A stretch of DNA of 43,139 nucleotides, from positions 431,101-474,239 of the forward strand of contig NZ_NGMO01000001.1 of NCBI RefSeq assembly GCF_002140175.1, in the 5' to 3' direction. Positions 7,085 through 15,146 of the stretch are shown here, in pieces. The notes under the pieces are model-generated. The model was not told the DNA's origin. It ran no database searches and worked only from the letters and a program-made list of their open reading frames with translations. Origin of the DNA: Candidatus Enterococcus wittei (GTDB lineage Bacteria; Bacillota; Bacilli; Lactobacillales; Enterococcaceae). A program made the position numbers and the translations under genes. The number at the start of each line of letters is the position of its first letter. Within the stretch, counting starts at the first letter, position 1.

Positions 7085-7780
7085 CTATCTAAAATAACCA
7101 TTTTCATTCAAAGTATTTCCTTGATCCTCGATCAATCCTTTTAAAGAACGATCAAGTACGCCACGATTTTTATGATTTACTTCCTTATTTGTTCGTGATT
7201 TTTCTTGATTCGCTTCTTCTTGTTTCCCTTGATAAGGGGTATCCCCCGTATCAAACAACAAATACGCATTCTTCTCTTTTTTAAGAGCCGTCAACAACTC
7301 TTCTTCAGAAATCTTCTTTTTTTTTGTATCGGGAATAATCGAAGCCGGCACATACTTTGGAACAAAATAGGATCTTTCTCTCCCATTCGTATTCAATAAC
7401 CCTTGACTACTCTTTGTTTCTCTTTTGTTTGCTGGATTAACACGTTGGCCATTACCAAACAAGGAAGATTGACCTGAACGCTTAGGCTGTTGACTTTTCC
7501 CACTTCGATAATCGGGTAACTTTTCCTTATGTTTAGCTAAATTTTCTTGTTGCGCAGAAGAGTGTCTGGCATTTATAGTGGCATTTGACTGGTCCATGTT
7601 TTTGGAATAATCATCAAAATGAAATCCTTGGATTTCTTCAAATAAAGCCTGTTCTTTCGTATCATTAAGCAGATCATCCTGTCCATCAAACAAGACTCGT
7701 TTATTCTCATTTTTTAATTTTACACCTAAATGATCATCATAGGCGGGAAAACGAAAATGTTTTCGTGTGATTTCTGTCAT
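7085..7780 (-). CDS. Hypothetical hydrophilic, mostly disordered protein
   Basis: A 231-residue protein that I do not recognise. It is rich in Lys, Gln, Asn, Ser and Glu, with no membrane helix or signal peptide, so it is probably a largely disordered cytoplasmic protein. More ordered-looking parts are the N-terminal ~40 residues (TRKHFRFPAYDDHLGVKL) and a segment near residues 140-190 (YFVPKYVPASIIPDTKKKK and LLTALKKEKNAYLLFDTG). The start at 7780 is chosen because AGAAGGATG lies about 7 bases upstream; the longer in-frame start at 7831 has no ribosome site. It lies 80 bp downstream of the LacI gene on the same strand and may be cotranscribed. Confidence 0.65.
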   Translation of the reverse strand: MTEITRKHFRFPAYDDHLGVKLKNENKRVLFDGQDDLLNDTKEQALFEEIQGFHFDDYSKNMDQSNATINARHSSAQQENLAKHKEKLPDYRSGKSQQPKRSGQSSLFGNGQRVNPANKRETKSSQGLLNTNGRERSYFVPKYVPASIIPDTKKKKISEEELLTALKKEKNAYLLFDTGDTPYQGKQEEANQEKSRTNKEVNHKNRGVLDRSLKGLIEDQGNTLNENGYFR

Positions 7781-7860
7781 GTAAATCATCCTTCTCAATA
7801 TGGGAGTTTCTTCCATAATAGCATAATTCATTGAATTTCAATAGCATAGGGTTTGTCATT

Positions 7861-8814
7861 TTATTGTTCGATCGTTGTTTCTCGAATAATCAGTTCTGGA
7901 AAAAATCGTCGATAGCCTTGACTTTCTCCTTTTTCTGAAATTTTCTTCAGCAACATCTCTCCGCAGACTTCCCCCATTCGAATAATATCTTGTTTTACAG
8001 TGGTTAATTTGGGTGAACTGATTTGATCTAAAAATACCCCATCAAACCCTATTACACCATACTGTTTGGGAACTTCTCCCCCTGCATTGAGAATTCCCCG
8101 AACGACTCCAAGCGCTAAACGATCTGAACTACAAATAAAGCATGTACGATCAGAAAACTCTTCCCAATGCTCCATCAAATAGGTTTCCGGCATAGTCGAA
8201 TGATTGGAAAAGCGAAGCATCTTCGGAGGTTGCGCTGCTTCTTCCATCACACTAAGGTAACCTTTTTCTCTCGATAACTCAAAGGGCTCTTCTTCATCAA
8301 TACCAATATAGACAATTGATTTATAGCCGCACTCTAAAGCATATTGTGAAGCTTTTGCCGTTCCATATTCATTATCACTATCGACATAATCATACCCAAA
8401 ACGATTCTCACCAAAGAGAACGACCGGTTTTTCTAATCGATCGATCCAATCAAAATCTTTTTCACGTACCCCCGTGATGATATACCCATCACAGGAGCCG
8501 ACATCGAATGCATCGTTCGTAACAAGTTGTAAAGAATAATGTTCTTTACCAATTCGCTTGGCAATCCCCATTAATAGATTCATATAATAAGGTTCAGTTG
8601 TATCGATTTCTTCAAGTATGAAAAGCTTAATGATCTGAGAGCGATTCGATACAAGCGCTTTGGCAGCGATATTTGGTCGGTAATCTAACTCAGCCATGGC
8701 AGAAAAGACAAGCTCCTTTAATTCATCCGTTACTTGTTCCGGGTGATTGATCACCCGAGAGACGGTCATTTTAGAAACATTGGCCCGCTTGGCAACATCC
8801 GCTAACGTTGTCAT
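7861..8814 (-). CDS. LacI family transcriptional regulator
   Basis: A 317-residue DNA-binding repressor. The N-terminal LacI helix-turn-helix is clear (TTLADVAKRANVSKMTVSRVINHP, residues 2-25) with the hinge helix at PNIAAKAL. A periplasmic-binding-like effector domain follows; ICSSDRLALGVVRGI and GVIGFDG are typical of it. The usual effector is a sugar or nucleoside, and the ligand is not evident. Its neighbours (esterase, hypothetical, reductase) are not a sugar operon, so the target genes may be elsewhere. A perfect 15-bp inverted repeat overlies its promoter region, consistent with autoregulation. Confidence 0.92.
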   Translation of the reverse strand: MTTLADVAKRANVSKMTVSRVINHPEQVTDELKELVFSAMAELDYRPNIAAKALVSNRSQIIKLFILEEIDTTEPYYMNLLMGIAKRIGKEHYSLQLVTNDAFDVGSCDGYIITGVREKDFDWIDRLEKPVVLFGENRFGYDYVDSDNEYGTAKASQYALECGYKSIVYIGIDEEEPFELSREKGYLSVMEEAAQPPKMLRFSNHSTMPETYLMEHWEEFSDRTCFICSSDRLALGVVRGILNAGGEVPKQYGVIGFDGVFLDQISSPKLTTVKQDIIRMGEVCGEMLLKKISEKGESQGYRRFFPELIIRETTIEQ

Positions 8815-8881
8815 AAAAATCCCCTTTCAAAAAACATCCAGAGCTCTTTTTTTTTCATTACTTTCTATTATAACAAATATC

Positions 8882-8920
8882 TTTTACATAAATGATGAAA
8901 GGAAAATCATTTATGTAAAA
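8882..8920. promoter_or_regulatory. Perfect 15-bp inverted repeat upstream of the LacI gene (candidate operator)
   Basis: The arms at 8882-8896 and 8906-8920 are perfect complements around a 9-base loop. On the minus strand the second arm runs into the -35 region of a TATAAT box about 20 bases further on, about 55 bases before the LacI-family ATG. The position fits an operator; it could instead act as a hairpin. Confidence 0.45.
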
Positions 8921-8974
8921 AAGAACAGTTTTATAAAAGATAATTGTTACTCTATCTTTTATAAAACTGTTCTT
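8921..8974 (-). terminator. Long perfect hairpin terminator after the esterase gene
   Basis: A perfect 22-bp stem (8921-8942 with 8953-8974, 10-base loop), AT-rich, followed on the minus strand by a T-rich run (TTCTTTTTTAC). It lies 27 bases after the esterase stop and directly abuts the operator-like repeat of the next gene. Confidence 0.7.
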
Positions 8975-9001
8975 ATCTATTTAACAGACCTAAATGATTG
9001 C

Positions 9002-9763
9002 TTATTTATTCGTTTGTAACATCTTTCCTAGAAAATCAGCAGCCTCTTCCATCACTGGAACTTCTACCATATGTCTTTGCTCTTCTGACGAACGAAAAAC
9101 GATCTTTTTTCCGTAAGATTGAGATTGATTGTTTGTCACAAAATCTGCTACCTGATGATAGGGAATCTTTTCATCTTTCTTTCCATGCCAGAAAAAGAGA
9201 TCTCTCCCAGCTAATTTTTCTGGTTGCAAAGACAGATCGTATTTGTTTACCCATGAAATCAAATCAAAATAATCCTGTGGTAATCGATACTGAAAATCAC
9301 TTGCTCGCTTTTGGATTTCTTTTCCATATTCAAGCAGTGCAGGTGATCCCATTAAACAAATCCCGCCGATGATCTCGGGATGTTTTGTCAGCAGTCCACA
9401 AGTCGTCATACCACCCATGGAAACACCACCTACTGCTATCTTATCTGAAAGTAGTTCTCTCTTTCTAAGATGATCCAATAAAGTATCAAATTCAAAAAGA
9501 TTACTATAAATACTACTCCAAAAAGTAAAAGATGGAATAGAAGATACTGGTTGTTTTCTTTCTCCATGATTCATTGCATCTGGAATCAAGACACGGATGC
9601 CCTGTTTAGCAATTTTTCTTCCTTGGGTCAGTACTAATTCTTTACTGGTCTGCCACCCATGATAATAGATGACGACAGGAATCTTTACATCTCTTAGCTC
9701 TCTTAAGACTACTTCTAGAACAGGGATCGTTTTAATTCTTCGCTTCAATATAATCGGATTCAC
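9002..9763 (-). CDS. Alpha/beta hydrolase, YitV-like esterase
   Basis: A 253-residue serine hydrolase. The nucleophile elbow is G113-V-S115-M-G117; an oxyanion-type segment YYHGWQTSKE lies at residues 33-42; the probable catalytic Asp follows in WHGKKDEKIPY and the His in EEQRHMVEVP near the C-terminus. It resembles the B. subtilis YitV/prolyl-oligopeptidase-type small esterases. There is no signal peptide, so it is cytoplasmic. The start codon is GTG at 9763 with AGGTGA just upstream, overlapping the end region of the preceding membrane-protein gene, so the two are probably an operon. The substrate is unknown. Confidence 0.85.
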   Translation of the reverse strand: MNPIILKRRIKTIPVLEVVLRELRDVKIPVVIYYHGWQTSKELVLTQGRKIAKQGIRVLIPDAMNHGERKQPVSSIPSFTFWSSIYSNLFEFDTLLDHLRKRELLSDKIAVGGVSMGGMTTCGLLTKHPEIIGGICLMGSPALLEYGKEIQKRASDFQYRLPQDYFDLISWVNKYDLSLQPEKLAGRDLFFWHGKKDEKIPYHQVADFVTNNQSQSYGKKIVFRSSEEQRHMVEVPVMEEAADFLGKMLQTNK

Positions 9764-9767
9764 TGAC

Positions 9768-10154
9768 TCACCTGATTTTCATTAAATTTGCTGACCTTAC
9801 CACCAGTGATAAACCAATGATAAGTTGAAATAAACTAAGTATACCAAATACAACACTAAAAAAAGTCATTGATTTTGCAAAAAACATTAGACCGCAAATA
9901 CCTGCAATCCCTAATCCCATAGAAAGTAATGGATAAGCGGAAAAATTAAAATAACTAGCCACACTTCCGAAAATATTACCGATAAAGATCATCAAAAATA
10001 AAAAAATACTTAATATTACTCCATCGGTAAGAGAGATTGGAAAAAACCAATTATTCGCTTCTATTGGTTGTTGGATTGAATAGTTACCTAAATACATGCT
10101 AAAACAAATACTTAAGACATGACTGGTACAAACAACCCGATTAATTGTCTTCAT
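9768..10154 (-). CDS. Small four-helix membrane protein, unknown function
   Basis: A 128-residue protein with about four hydrophobic helices, at roughly residues 8-25, 45-68, 72-95 and 97-120. I do not recognise the family. The ATG at 10154 has AAGGTGA five bases upstream; a GTG three codons earlier (10163) is an alternative. TATAAT-like boxes lie upstream at about 10177-10195. Four bases separate it from the esterase gene, suggesting a two-gene operon in which it might anchor or be functionally linked to the hydrolase (inference). Confidence 0.65.
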   Translation of the reverse strand: MKTINRVVCTSHVLSICFSMYLGNYSIQQPIEANNWFFPISLTDGVILSIFLFLMIFIGNIFGSVASYFNFSAYPLLSMGLGIAGICGLMFFAKSMTFFSVVFGILSLFQLIIGLSLVVRSANLMKIR

Positions 10155-10292
10155 CACGCTCACCTTGCCCTCTTTATAATTCTATTATAATCATTTTATC
10201 ATTTTTTTACAGAGAAATACGCTCATAATTTAATTATTTTCCATTTTTTATGATAGGATTAAGTTAATATTACTAGATTGGAGAGTTGATAC

Positions 10293-10838
10293 ATGTTTGA
10301 TCCTAAAATGTTGTTGATGATTTTTTTCATCAATTTCGCTTACATCACCCTTAATACTTTGCGTTTTATGCTGACGATGAAAGGTTATCGTTATATTGCT
10401 CCATTGGTTAGCATGGTTGAGATTACGATATATATCGTAGGACTGTCACTTGTTTTAGATCGTTTAGATAACCCGATAAACTTATTTGTCTATGCTTTAG
10501 GTTATGCCGTCGGGATTAGTGTTGGCATTGCGATTGAGGACAAATTGGCACTAGGATATATCATGGTAACGACCATCTTACCTGCCAATACTTCAGAGGA
10601 TAAAAATTTACCAATTATTTTAAGACAAAATGGCTTTGGTGTCACACAAACTTCTGCAATGGGTCTTGAAGGGGAGCGATTAGTCCTTGAGGTACTTTCT
10701 CCTCGTAAAAACGAACGAGAATTGTATCAATTAATTAAAGAAATTGAAGAACGTGCATTTATTATTTCTTATGAACCCAAATACATCTCTGGTGGATTTT
10801 GGACAAAAAAAGTACGTAAACGCAGAAATAATCACTAA
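10293..10838 (+). CDS. UPF0316 family protein with C-terminal DUF2179
   Basis: A 181-residue protein with three N-terminal membrane helices (residues ~5-27, 35-55 and 62-85) followed by a cytoplasmic DUF2179-type domain (residues ~95-175) containing RQNGFGVTQTSAMGLEGER and a basic tail. This is the UPF0316/YebE architecture. GGAGAG lies upstream of the ATG. It is divergent from the membrane protein/esterase pair. The function is unknown; DUF2179 is the same domain that the short YitT protein in this window lacks. Confidence 0.88.
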   Translation: MFDPKMLLMIFFINFAYITLNTLRFMLTMKGYRYIAPLVSMVEITIYIVGLSLVLDRLDNPINLFVYALGYAVGISVGIAIEDKLALGYIMVTTILPANTSEDKNLPIILRQNGFGVTQTSAMGLEGERLVLEVLSPRKNERELYQLIKEIEERAFIISYEPKYISGGFWTKKVRKRRNNH

Positions 10839-11122
10839 TCTAGAAGGAACGATCAGACAACTACAACATCAGATCATTGGTATTGTAAAGAGGAGTAACA
10901 AGCATATATTTCATCTAAGTTAAGGTGAATAAGAAGAATGACTAAAAAGAAGCTAACCTTTCTAAAAATTAGAAATAAACCAATTTTAGGTGCGTTAACT
11001 TCTTTTTTGATCTGTACATACAGGTTTTCTTCAATTATTTTATTTGATTTTATTAAAATCGTTCGACATTCCCTCATCATTTTGTTATGATAAAATATAT
11101 TATTAATACAATAGGAGCAGTT

Positions 11123-11761
11123 ATGGAAACACATCAAAGAACTACAACCTTTTTACACTGGGGTGCTGTTTTTGCCGCATTAAATGCTTTACTTTTTTTC
11201 TTTTACACTTACTTTAAAACGTCAAGTGTCCCATGTAATTCGTTTGGATGGTTATTGTTAGACCATTCAGAACTCAATCAAGGATCTGATAATCCTACCT
11301 TACTAATCTTATCCGCCATCTGCGGTTTCATCTTCTCTCTTTGCTTCGGCGCTTTTTTTAAACAGAAAAAAATAACAAGATTTAACGAAGCAATTGGAAT
11401 TTTTATTGCTTTGAAATCATTGACACTATTAACCGATATCTTGTATTTCTTTGATCAAGACTCACTTTTCTTTTTCATCGTCAACGGTTTAGTTGTCATT
11501 TTGACTATCTTTACTTTCTTTATGTTTTCACTGATTTTCAAACAATTAAAAATGCCGGCATTACTACAAATGATTACACTTTTTTGTTTTTGTTATAGTA
11601 TTTGTTCTTTTTTTATTTTGGCTTTAGCTACATCCATTGATTCTTCCAATATCCAAATCACTAGCAATATTTTAGATTTGCTATTTATAGCCAGTCTTGG
11701 TTATATGATGTGGCACCTAAGAAAACCAATTACTATTCACAAACAACAAGATAACATGTGA
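11123..11761 (+). CDS. Six-helix membrane protein, unknown function
   Basis: A 212-residue integral membrane protein with about six helices rich in Phe and Leu, short loops and a basic C-terminus. I do not recognise the family; the overall plan resembles small uncharacterised DUF998-like or histidine-kinase-sensor-like membrane proteins, without certainty. The start at 11123 has AGGAG six bases upstream; the in-frame ATG at 11087 lacks one and overlaps the likely -10 box (TATGATAAAAT at about 11085-11095). It is monocistronic, ending in a clear terminator. Confidence 0.7.
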   Translation: METHQRTTTFLHWGAVFAALNALLFFFYTYFKTSSVPCNSFGWLLLDHSELNQGSDNPTLLILSAICGFIFSLCFGAFFKQKKITRFNEAIGIFIALKSLTLLTDILYFFDQDSLFFFIVNGLVVILTIFTFFMFSLIFKQLKMPALLQMITLFCFCYSICSFFILALATSIDSSNIQITSNILDLLFIASLGYMMWHLRKPITIHKQQDNM

Positions 11762-11778
11762 TCAATCACCCTTAAAAA

Positions 11779-11826
11779 GAGGCGAAGCCATAATCAGAAG
11801 AAAACTGATTATAGCCTCGCTTTTTT
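11779..11826 (+). terminator. Intrinsic terminator of the six-helix membrane protein gene
   Basis: GAGGC…ATAATCAG pairs with CTGATTAT…GCCTC around a 7-base loop and is followed by GCTTTTTT. Confidence 0.8.
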
Positions 11827-11831
11827 AGGAT

Positions 11832-12173
11832 ATGCAAAAAACGACTCTATCAGTTAAAGTGACGAAACTCAACCAAAAAAGCGTGCTTTTATGTTTAAAA
11901 ATCTATACCGTGAATCAAACCACTGTACCATTAGATATGGGAAAATATATTCCAGAAACGATTTTTTCTTCTAATCCATGGATTAGTCCTTATCTAATTT
12001 TTATCACTTTAAATGAAACTTTAATGATTATCTACTATTAGTCCTTTTGTTCACATCTTTATGAAGATAACTATGAACAACTAGACGAATACGATAAAAT
12101 GAAACGAAAAAAATTGACCATTTTTAGTTACTTCAAAAATATTTGTTGCTCTCCTCACAAATATTTTGCCTAA
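11832..12173 (+). pseudogene. Broken reading frame with an in-frame TAG
   Basis: One frame stays open for 113 codons from 11832 to the TAA at 12171-12173 apart from a single TAG at 12039-12041 (after codon 69). The part after the stop looks protein-like (EDNYEQLDEYDKMKRKKLT), suggesting one former gene. The apparent ATG overlaps the T-tract of the preceding terminator and has no good ribosome site, so the true start is probably lost. No family is recognised. It converges with the gene at 12170-13036 and overlaps its end by four bases. Confidence 0.3.
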
Positions 12174-13036
12174 CAATTGTGAATCATTTTAATATAATTA
12201 TAGTTGCGAATGTCAAAATACTTCATTACACTCCTAAACGCCTGTTCTTTGACATATACGCGTTCGGAAGGAGCTAGATGATCCAATCTATCAAAGAAGA
12301 TGTCCGAATGGGCTTGTGCATCCATCACAGGTAATACAAGTTGGTATTCGTTCTCTTTTTTGATGACATTTGTAGATAGTAAGACATCTAAAAAAACATT
12401 TCTACGTCTTTCCTTAAACTTATGTTTAAGAATTCGCTCAAGAATCACTTCCACCTGATCAAAAAAATACTCTTCATTCACATCACCGATCAATTGGACA
12501 ATAGGTGAAAACGCTTCGGGCATCATCGATTGTTTCTTTTGCAAATCAAAATAATTTGGCAAAGAAACTTGCTCGGTATTTCCCAATTGTAGTGTGACAA
12601 ATTGATAATCTTCATTCCCTGCTGTAACTTTTTTGATGGTCTCAACAGGGAAAGCCGTGGCGTAAAAATAATCTGTTTCTTCTTCAAAGCAATTGGACCA
12701 GATTGTCTCTGACAATGCGAGCTTTCGTTCTTCTTGAGTATAATCAGACAGCTCTTGGATCATCTGCTCTTTTAACCGTTCAATGTCTTCTTGACACTCT
12801 CCTTCTTCAAAAACGGGAAAAGAGAGATGATAACGGCGATTTTTCCGCATAATCAAACCGGCTTCGATCATCTGATCAAGAAAGTGTTCGAATTTTTTTT
12901 GTGGAAACTCTTTTTTTAATTCTCTCAAAATGATTTCTTGTGATCGATTCTTGACCAAATAGTCGATCATTGGTTCAAATAGTGGATGAGCAAGTAATCC
13001 TTCATCTAAATATTTTTTTGAATAAAAATAATCCAT
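12170..13036 (-). CDS. Possible DUF1803-like protein downstream of ppaC
   Basis: A 288-residue soluble protein with no signal peptide or membrane helix. Residues ~1-75 look like a winged-helix-type helical domain (KNRSQEIILRELKKEFPQ, then HFLDQMIEAGLIMRKN followed by a beta-like pair). The rest is acidic and helical. A DUF1803 protein beside ppaC and pyruvate formate-lyase genes is known in lactic acid bacteria, and I assign this family tentatively from position and general appearance. The start at 13036 has AAAGGGG six bases upstream. It follows the ppaC terminator by about 25 bp, so it may have its own promoter or rely on readthrough. Confidence 0.5.
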   Translation of the reverse strand: MDYFYSKKYLDEGLLAHPLFEPMIDYLVKNRSQEIILRELKKEFPQKKFEHFLDQMIEAGLIMRKNRRYHLSFPVFEEGECQEDIERLKEQMIQELSDYTQEERKLALSETIWSNCFEEETDYFYATAFPVETIKKVTAGNEDYQFVTLQLGNTEQVSLPNYFDLQKKQSMMPEAFSPIVQLIGDVNEEYFFDQVEVILERILKHKFKERRRNVFLDVLLSTNVIKKENEYQLVLPVMDAQAHSDIFFDRLDHLAPSERVYVKEQAFRSVMKYFDIRNYNYIKMIHNC

Positions 13037-13061
13037 CCAATACCCCTTTTCATTGTTGCAA

Positions 13062-13100
13062 GAAAAAAGCGGGAGAACCAGCCAAAGGCTCCTTCTCCCA
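13062..13100 (-). terminator. Terminator of ppaC
   Basis: GGGAGAA…AGCC (13071-13084) pairs with GGCT…TTCTCCC (13088-13099); on the minus strand it is followed by GCTTTTTTCTT. Confidence 0.8.
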
Positions 13101-13128
13101 CTTCTTCAGCTAATTTTTTATGCTATGC

Positions 13129-14055
13129 TTAGTTAAATGCTTCCGTCAATTGAGGAACCACTTGTTTCTTACGAGACACAACTCCTTCTAAGAAGGCACG
13201 GTTATTGTCTAATTTTACTTGAAATGCTTTTTCTACTGCTTCTGTTTGTTCGCCCGCAATCAATAATTCAGAATTACTATTTAGAATGTCTGTTACGACT
13301 AGTACAAAAAGATCATATCCGTTTTCAGTCATTTCAGCCTGCATCGCTGTTTCTAATTCCTCTTGACGGCCCAATACTTCATTAAGGTCCACTGTATTTA
13401 CTTGAGCAATTCGTACGTTAGCTCCCCCCATCGGGAAACTTTTAGCATCTAAATCAAGTAATACCGCTGCAGTTTTATCACTTAGATTTGTTCCAGCTTT
13501 CAACATTTCTAGTCCATAACCTTCTAAATCTACTCCAGCGATTTCCGCCAATTCTTTTGCGGCAGCTTCATCTTCTGCTGTACAAGTTGGTGATTTGAAC
13601 AATAATGTATCAGAAATAATCGCTGAAAGCATAATACCTGCAATTGCTTGTGGGATCTCTACTTGGTTTTCTTTGAATATTTTTAATACAATCGTGCTAG
13701 TACAACCAACTGGTTCTGCACGATAATAAAGTGGATTTGCTGTTTCAAAATTAGCAATACGGTGATGATCCACTACTGCTAAAATCATTGCTTCAGCAAT
13801 ATCTGCTACACTTTGTTGAAATTCATTATGATCGACAAGCATGACATCTGCTTGTTCTTCTTTGATTGCTGTAATGACACGTGGTGCAGGTAAGCCAAAA
13901 TGATCCAATGCATATTGTGTTTCTTCATTTGGTGTACCTAATGCAACAGCTTCCGTTGTTTTACCTAATTGGTTTTGTAAATATGAAAAAGCAATAGCTG
14001 CTCCGATTGCATCCGTATCGGGATTTTGATGACCAAAAACTAAAATTTTTGACAT
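13129..14055 (-). CDS. ppaC: Manganese-dependent inorganic pyrophosphatase
   Basis: A 308-residue family II pyrophosphatase that hydrolyses pyrophosphate to two phosphates with Mn2+ or Co2+. It belongs to the DHH superfamily: the N-terminal metal-binding GHQNPDTDA (residues ~8-16) and the DHH motif [10 protein letters not shown] are visible, and the C-terminal DHHA2 domain ends with a basic [10 protein letters not shown] segment. The start at 14055 is set by GGAG eight bases upstream and by family length; the longer frame to 14115 would add a non-homologous hydrophobic leader. It is flanked by terminators on both sides. Confidence 0.95.
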   Translation of the reverse strand: MSKILVFGHQNPDTDAIGAAIAFSYLQNQLGKTTEAVALGTPNEETQYALDHFGLPAPRVITAIKEEQADVMLVDHNEFQQSVADIAEAMILAVVDHHRIANFETANPLYYRAEPVGCTSTIVLKIFKENQVEIPQAIAGIMLSAIISDTLLFKSPTCTAEDEAAAKELAEIAGVDLEGYGLEMLKAGTNLSDKTAAVLLDLDAKSFPMGGANVRIAQVNTVDLNEVLGRQEELETAMQAEMTENGYDLFVLVVTDILNSNSELLIAGEQTEAVEKAFQVKLDNNRAFLEGVVSRKKQVVPQLTEAFN

Positions 14056-14095
14056 ATAACTCGCTCCTTTGTGTTTTCTCCTATTTAATAATAGC

Positions 14096-14136
14096 AAAAA
14101 AACGGAAAGAAGCAATACTTATCTTCCTCCCGTTTT
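14096..14136 (-). terminator. Terminator of pflA
   Basis: On the minus strand AAAACGG…GGAAG pairs with CTTCTTTCCGTTTT (14099-14112), followed by T7 at 14096-14102. Confidence 0.75.
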
Positions 14137-14139
14137 CGT

Positions 14140-14910
14140 CTATCGAGTCAAATACCCTTTATAATCTTCCGTATGGAGAAGCTGCTTCGCATTCTCCACT
14201 CTTTCTTTCGTTGGTGGGTTGATTCCTTCAAGTGGATAGGCCAAGCCAAGTGTTTCCCACTTGTATTTACCCATTGTATGATAAGGAAGAATCTCTACCT
14301 TATCCACATTATCAAGAGTTTTAATGAATGAATCCAAGCGTATCAGATATTCATCATAGTCACTACGCTCAGGAACTAGAACATGTCTGATCCAGACAGG
14401 TTTTTTGATTTCAGAAAGATATTGAGCCATCTCTAAAATATTCTCATTGCCCCAACGAGTCAATTTTTTATGTGCTTCATTATCGATATGTTTGATATCA
14501 AATAAAAGTAGATCTGTATATTTCATCAACTCTTGAAAACGAGAAAAGAAAGGTTCTTCGCGCGTAAATGGCTTACCACATGTATCCAGAGTTGTGTGAA
14601 TTCCCCGTGCTTTTGCTTTTTGGAATAATTCAATCAGAAAATCGATCTGTAACAACGGTTCACCACCACTAACTGTAAGTCCCCCTTGAGCTCCCCAATA
14701 AGAGCGGAATCGTTCAGCTTGATCTAAAATTTGATCTGCAGTGTACTCTTTTCCTCCACCAATATTCCAAGTATCCGGGTTATGACAAAACTCACAGCGC
14801 ATACGGCAACCTTGCATAAATACAACAAAGCGGACACCTGGTCCATCAACAGAACCAAAAGTTTCAATGGAATGAACGTAGCCAATTGTTTTTTCTTCCA
14901 AAATAATCAC
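14140..14910 (-). CDS. pflA: Pyruvate formate-lyase-activating enzyme
   Basis: A 256-residue radical-SAM enzyme that installs the glycyl radical in pyruvate formate-lyase. The [4Fe-4S] motif C-R-M-R-C-E-F-C at residues ~35-42 and the SAM-binding GGEPLLQ near residue 81 are visible, as is the family N-terminus YVHSIETFGSVDGPGVRF. The start codon is GTG at 14910 with a weak purine-rich site; a TTG nine bases later is an alternative. It lies downstream of pflB on the same strand, separated by a pflB terminator and 236 bp, so it may have its own promoter. An imperfect 9-bp hairpin is present at 14967-14993 in that gap. Confidence 0.95.
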   Translation of the reverse strand: MIILEEKTIGYVHSIETFGSVDGPGVRFVVFMQGCRMRCEFCHNPDTWNIGGGKEYTADQILDQAERFRSYWGAQGGLTVSGGEPLLQIDFLIELFQKAKARGIHTTLDTCGKPFTREEPFFSRFQELMKYTDLLLFDIKHIDNEAHKKLTRWGNENILEMAQYLSEIKKPVWIRHVLVPERSDYDEYLIRLDSFIKTLDNVDKVEILPYHTMGKYKWETLGLAYPLEGINPPTKERVENAKQLLHTEDYKGYLTR

Positions 14911-15074
14911 TTCTTTTCTTTAATTTCATTACGAATGATCGACTTTCAAAATGAGGATGTACCACGAGATCTTCGCTATGATAACGAAGACCTCTTTTGA
15001 GACATCACTTATTCAAATTTAAAGCAAATAGCATTGAATCACAGCTAACATTGAAAATTTAGTTTTCCTATGAG

Positions 15075-15118
15075 TAAAAAGGAAGACAAAAGCTCTTGAG
15101 ATGCGGAACTTTTGTCTT
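15075..15118 (-). terminator. Terminator of pflB
   Basis: AAGACAAAAG (15083-15092) and CTTTTGTCTT (15109-15118) form a perfect 10-bp stem followed on the minus strand by CCTTTTTAC. It lies about 30 bp after the pflB stop. Confidence 0.75.
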
Positions 15119-15146
15119 ACCTCTTCCATTTCACTTGTTGCTTGTC

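Noticed and set aside
10938-11090. 50-codon plus-strand frame with a hydrophobic C-terminal half
   Set aside because: Weak ribosome site, it runs into the promoter of the next gene, and it has no recognisable features. Probably chance.
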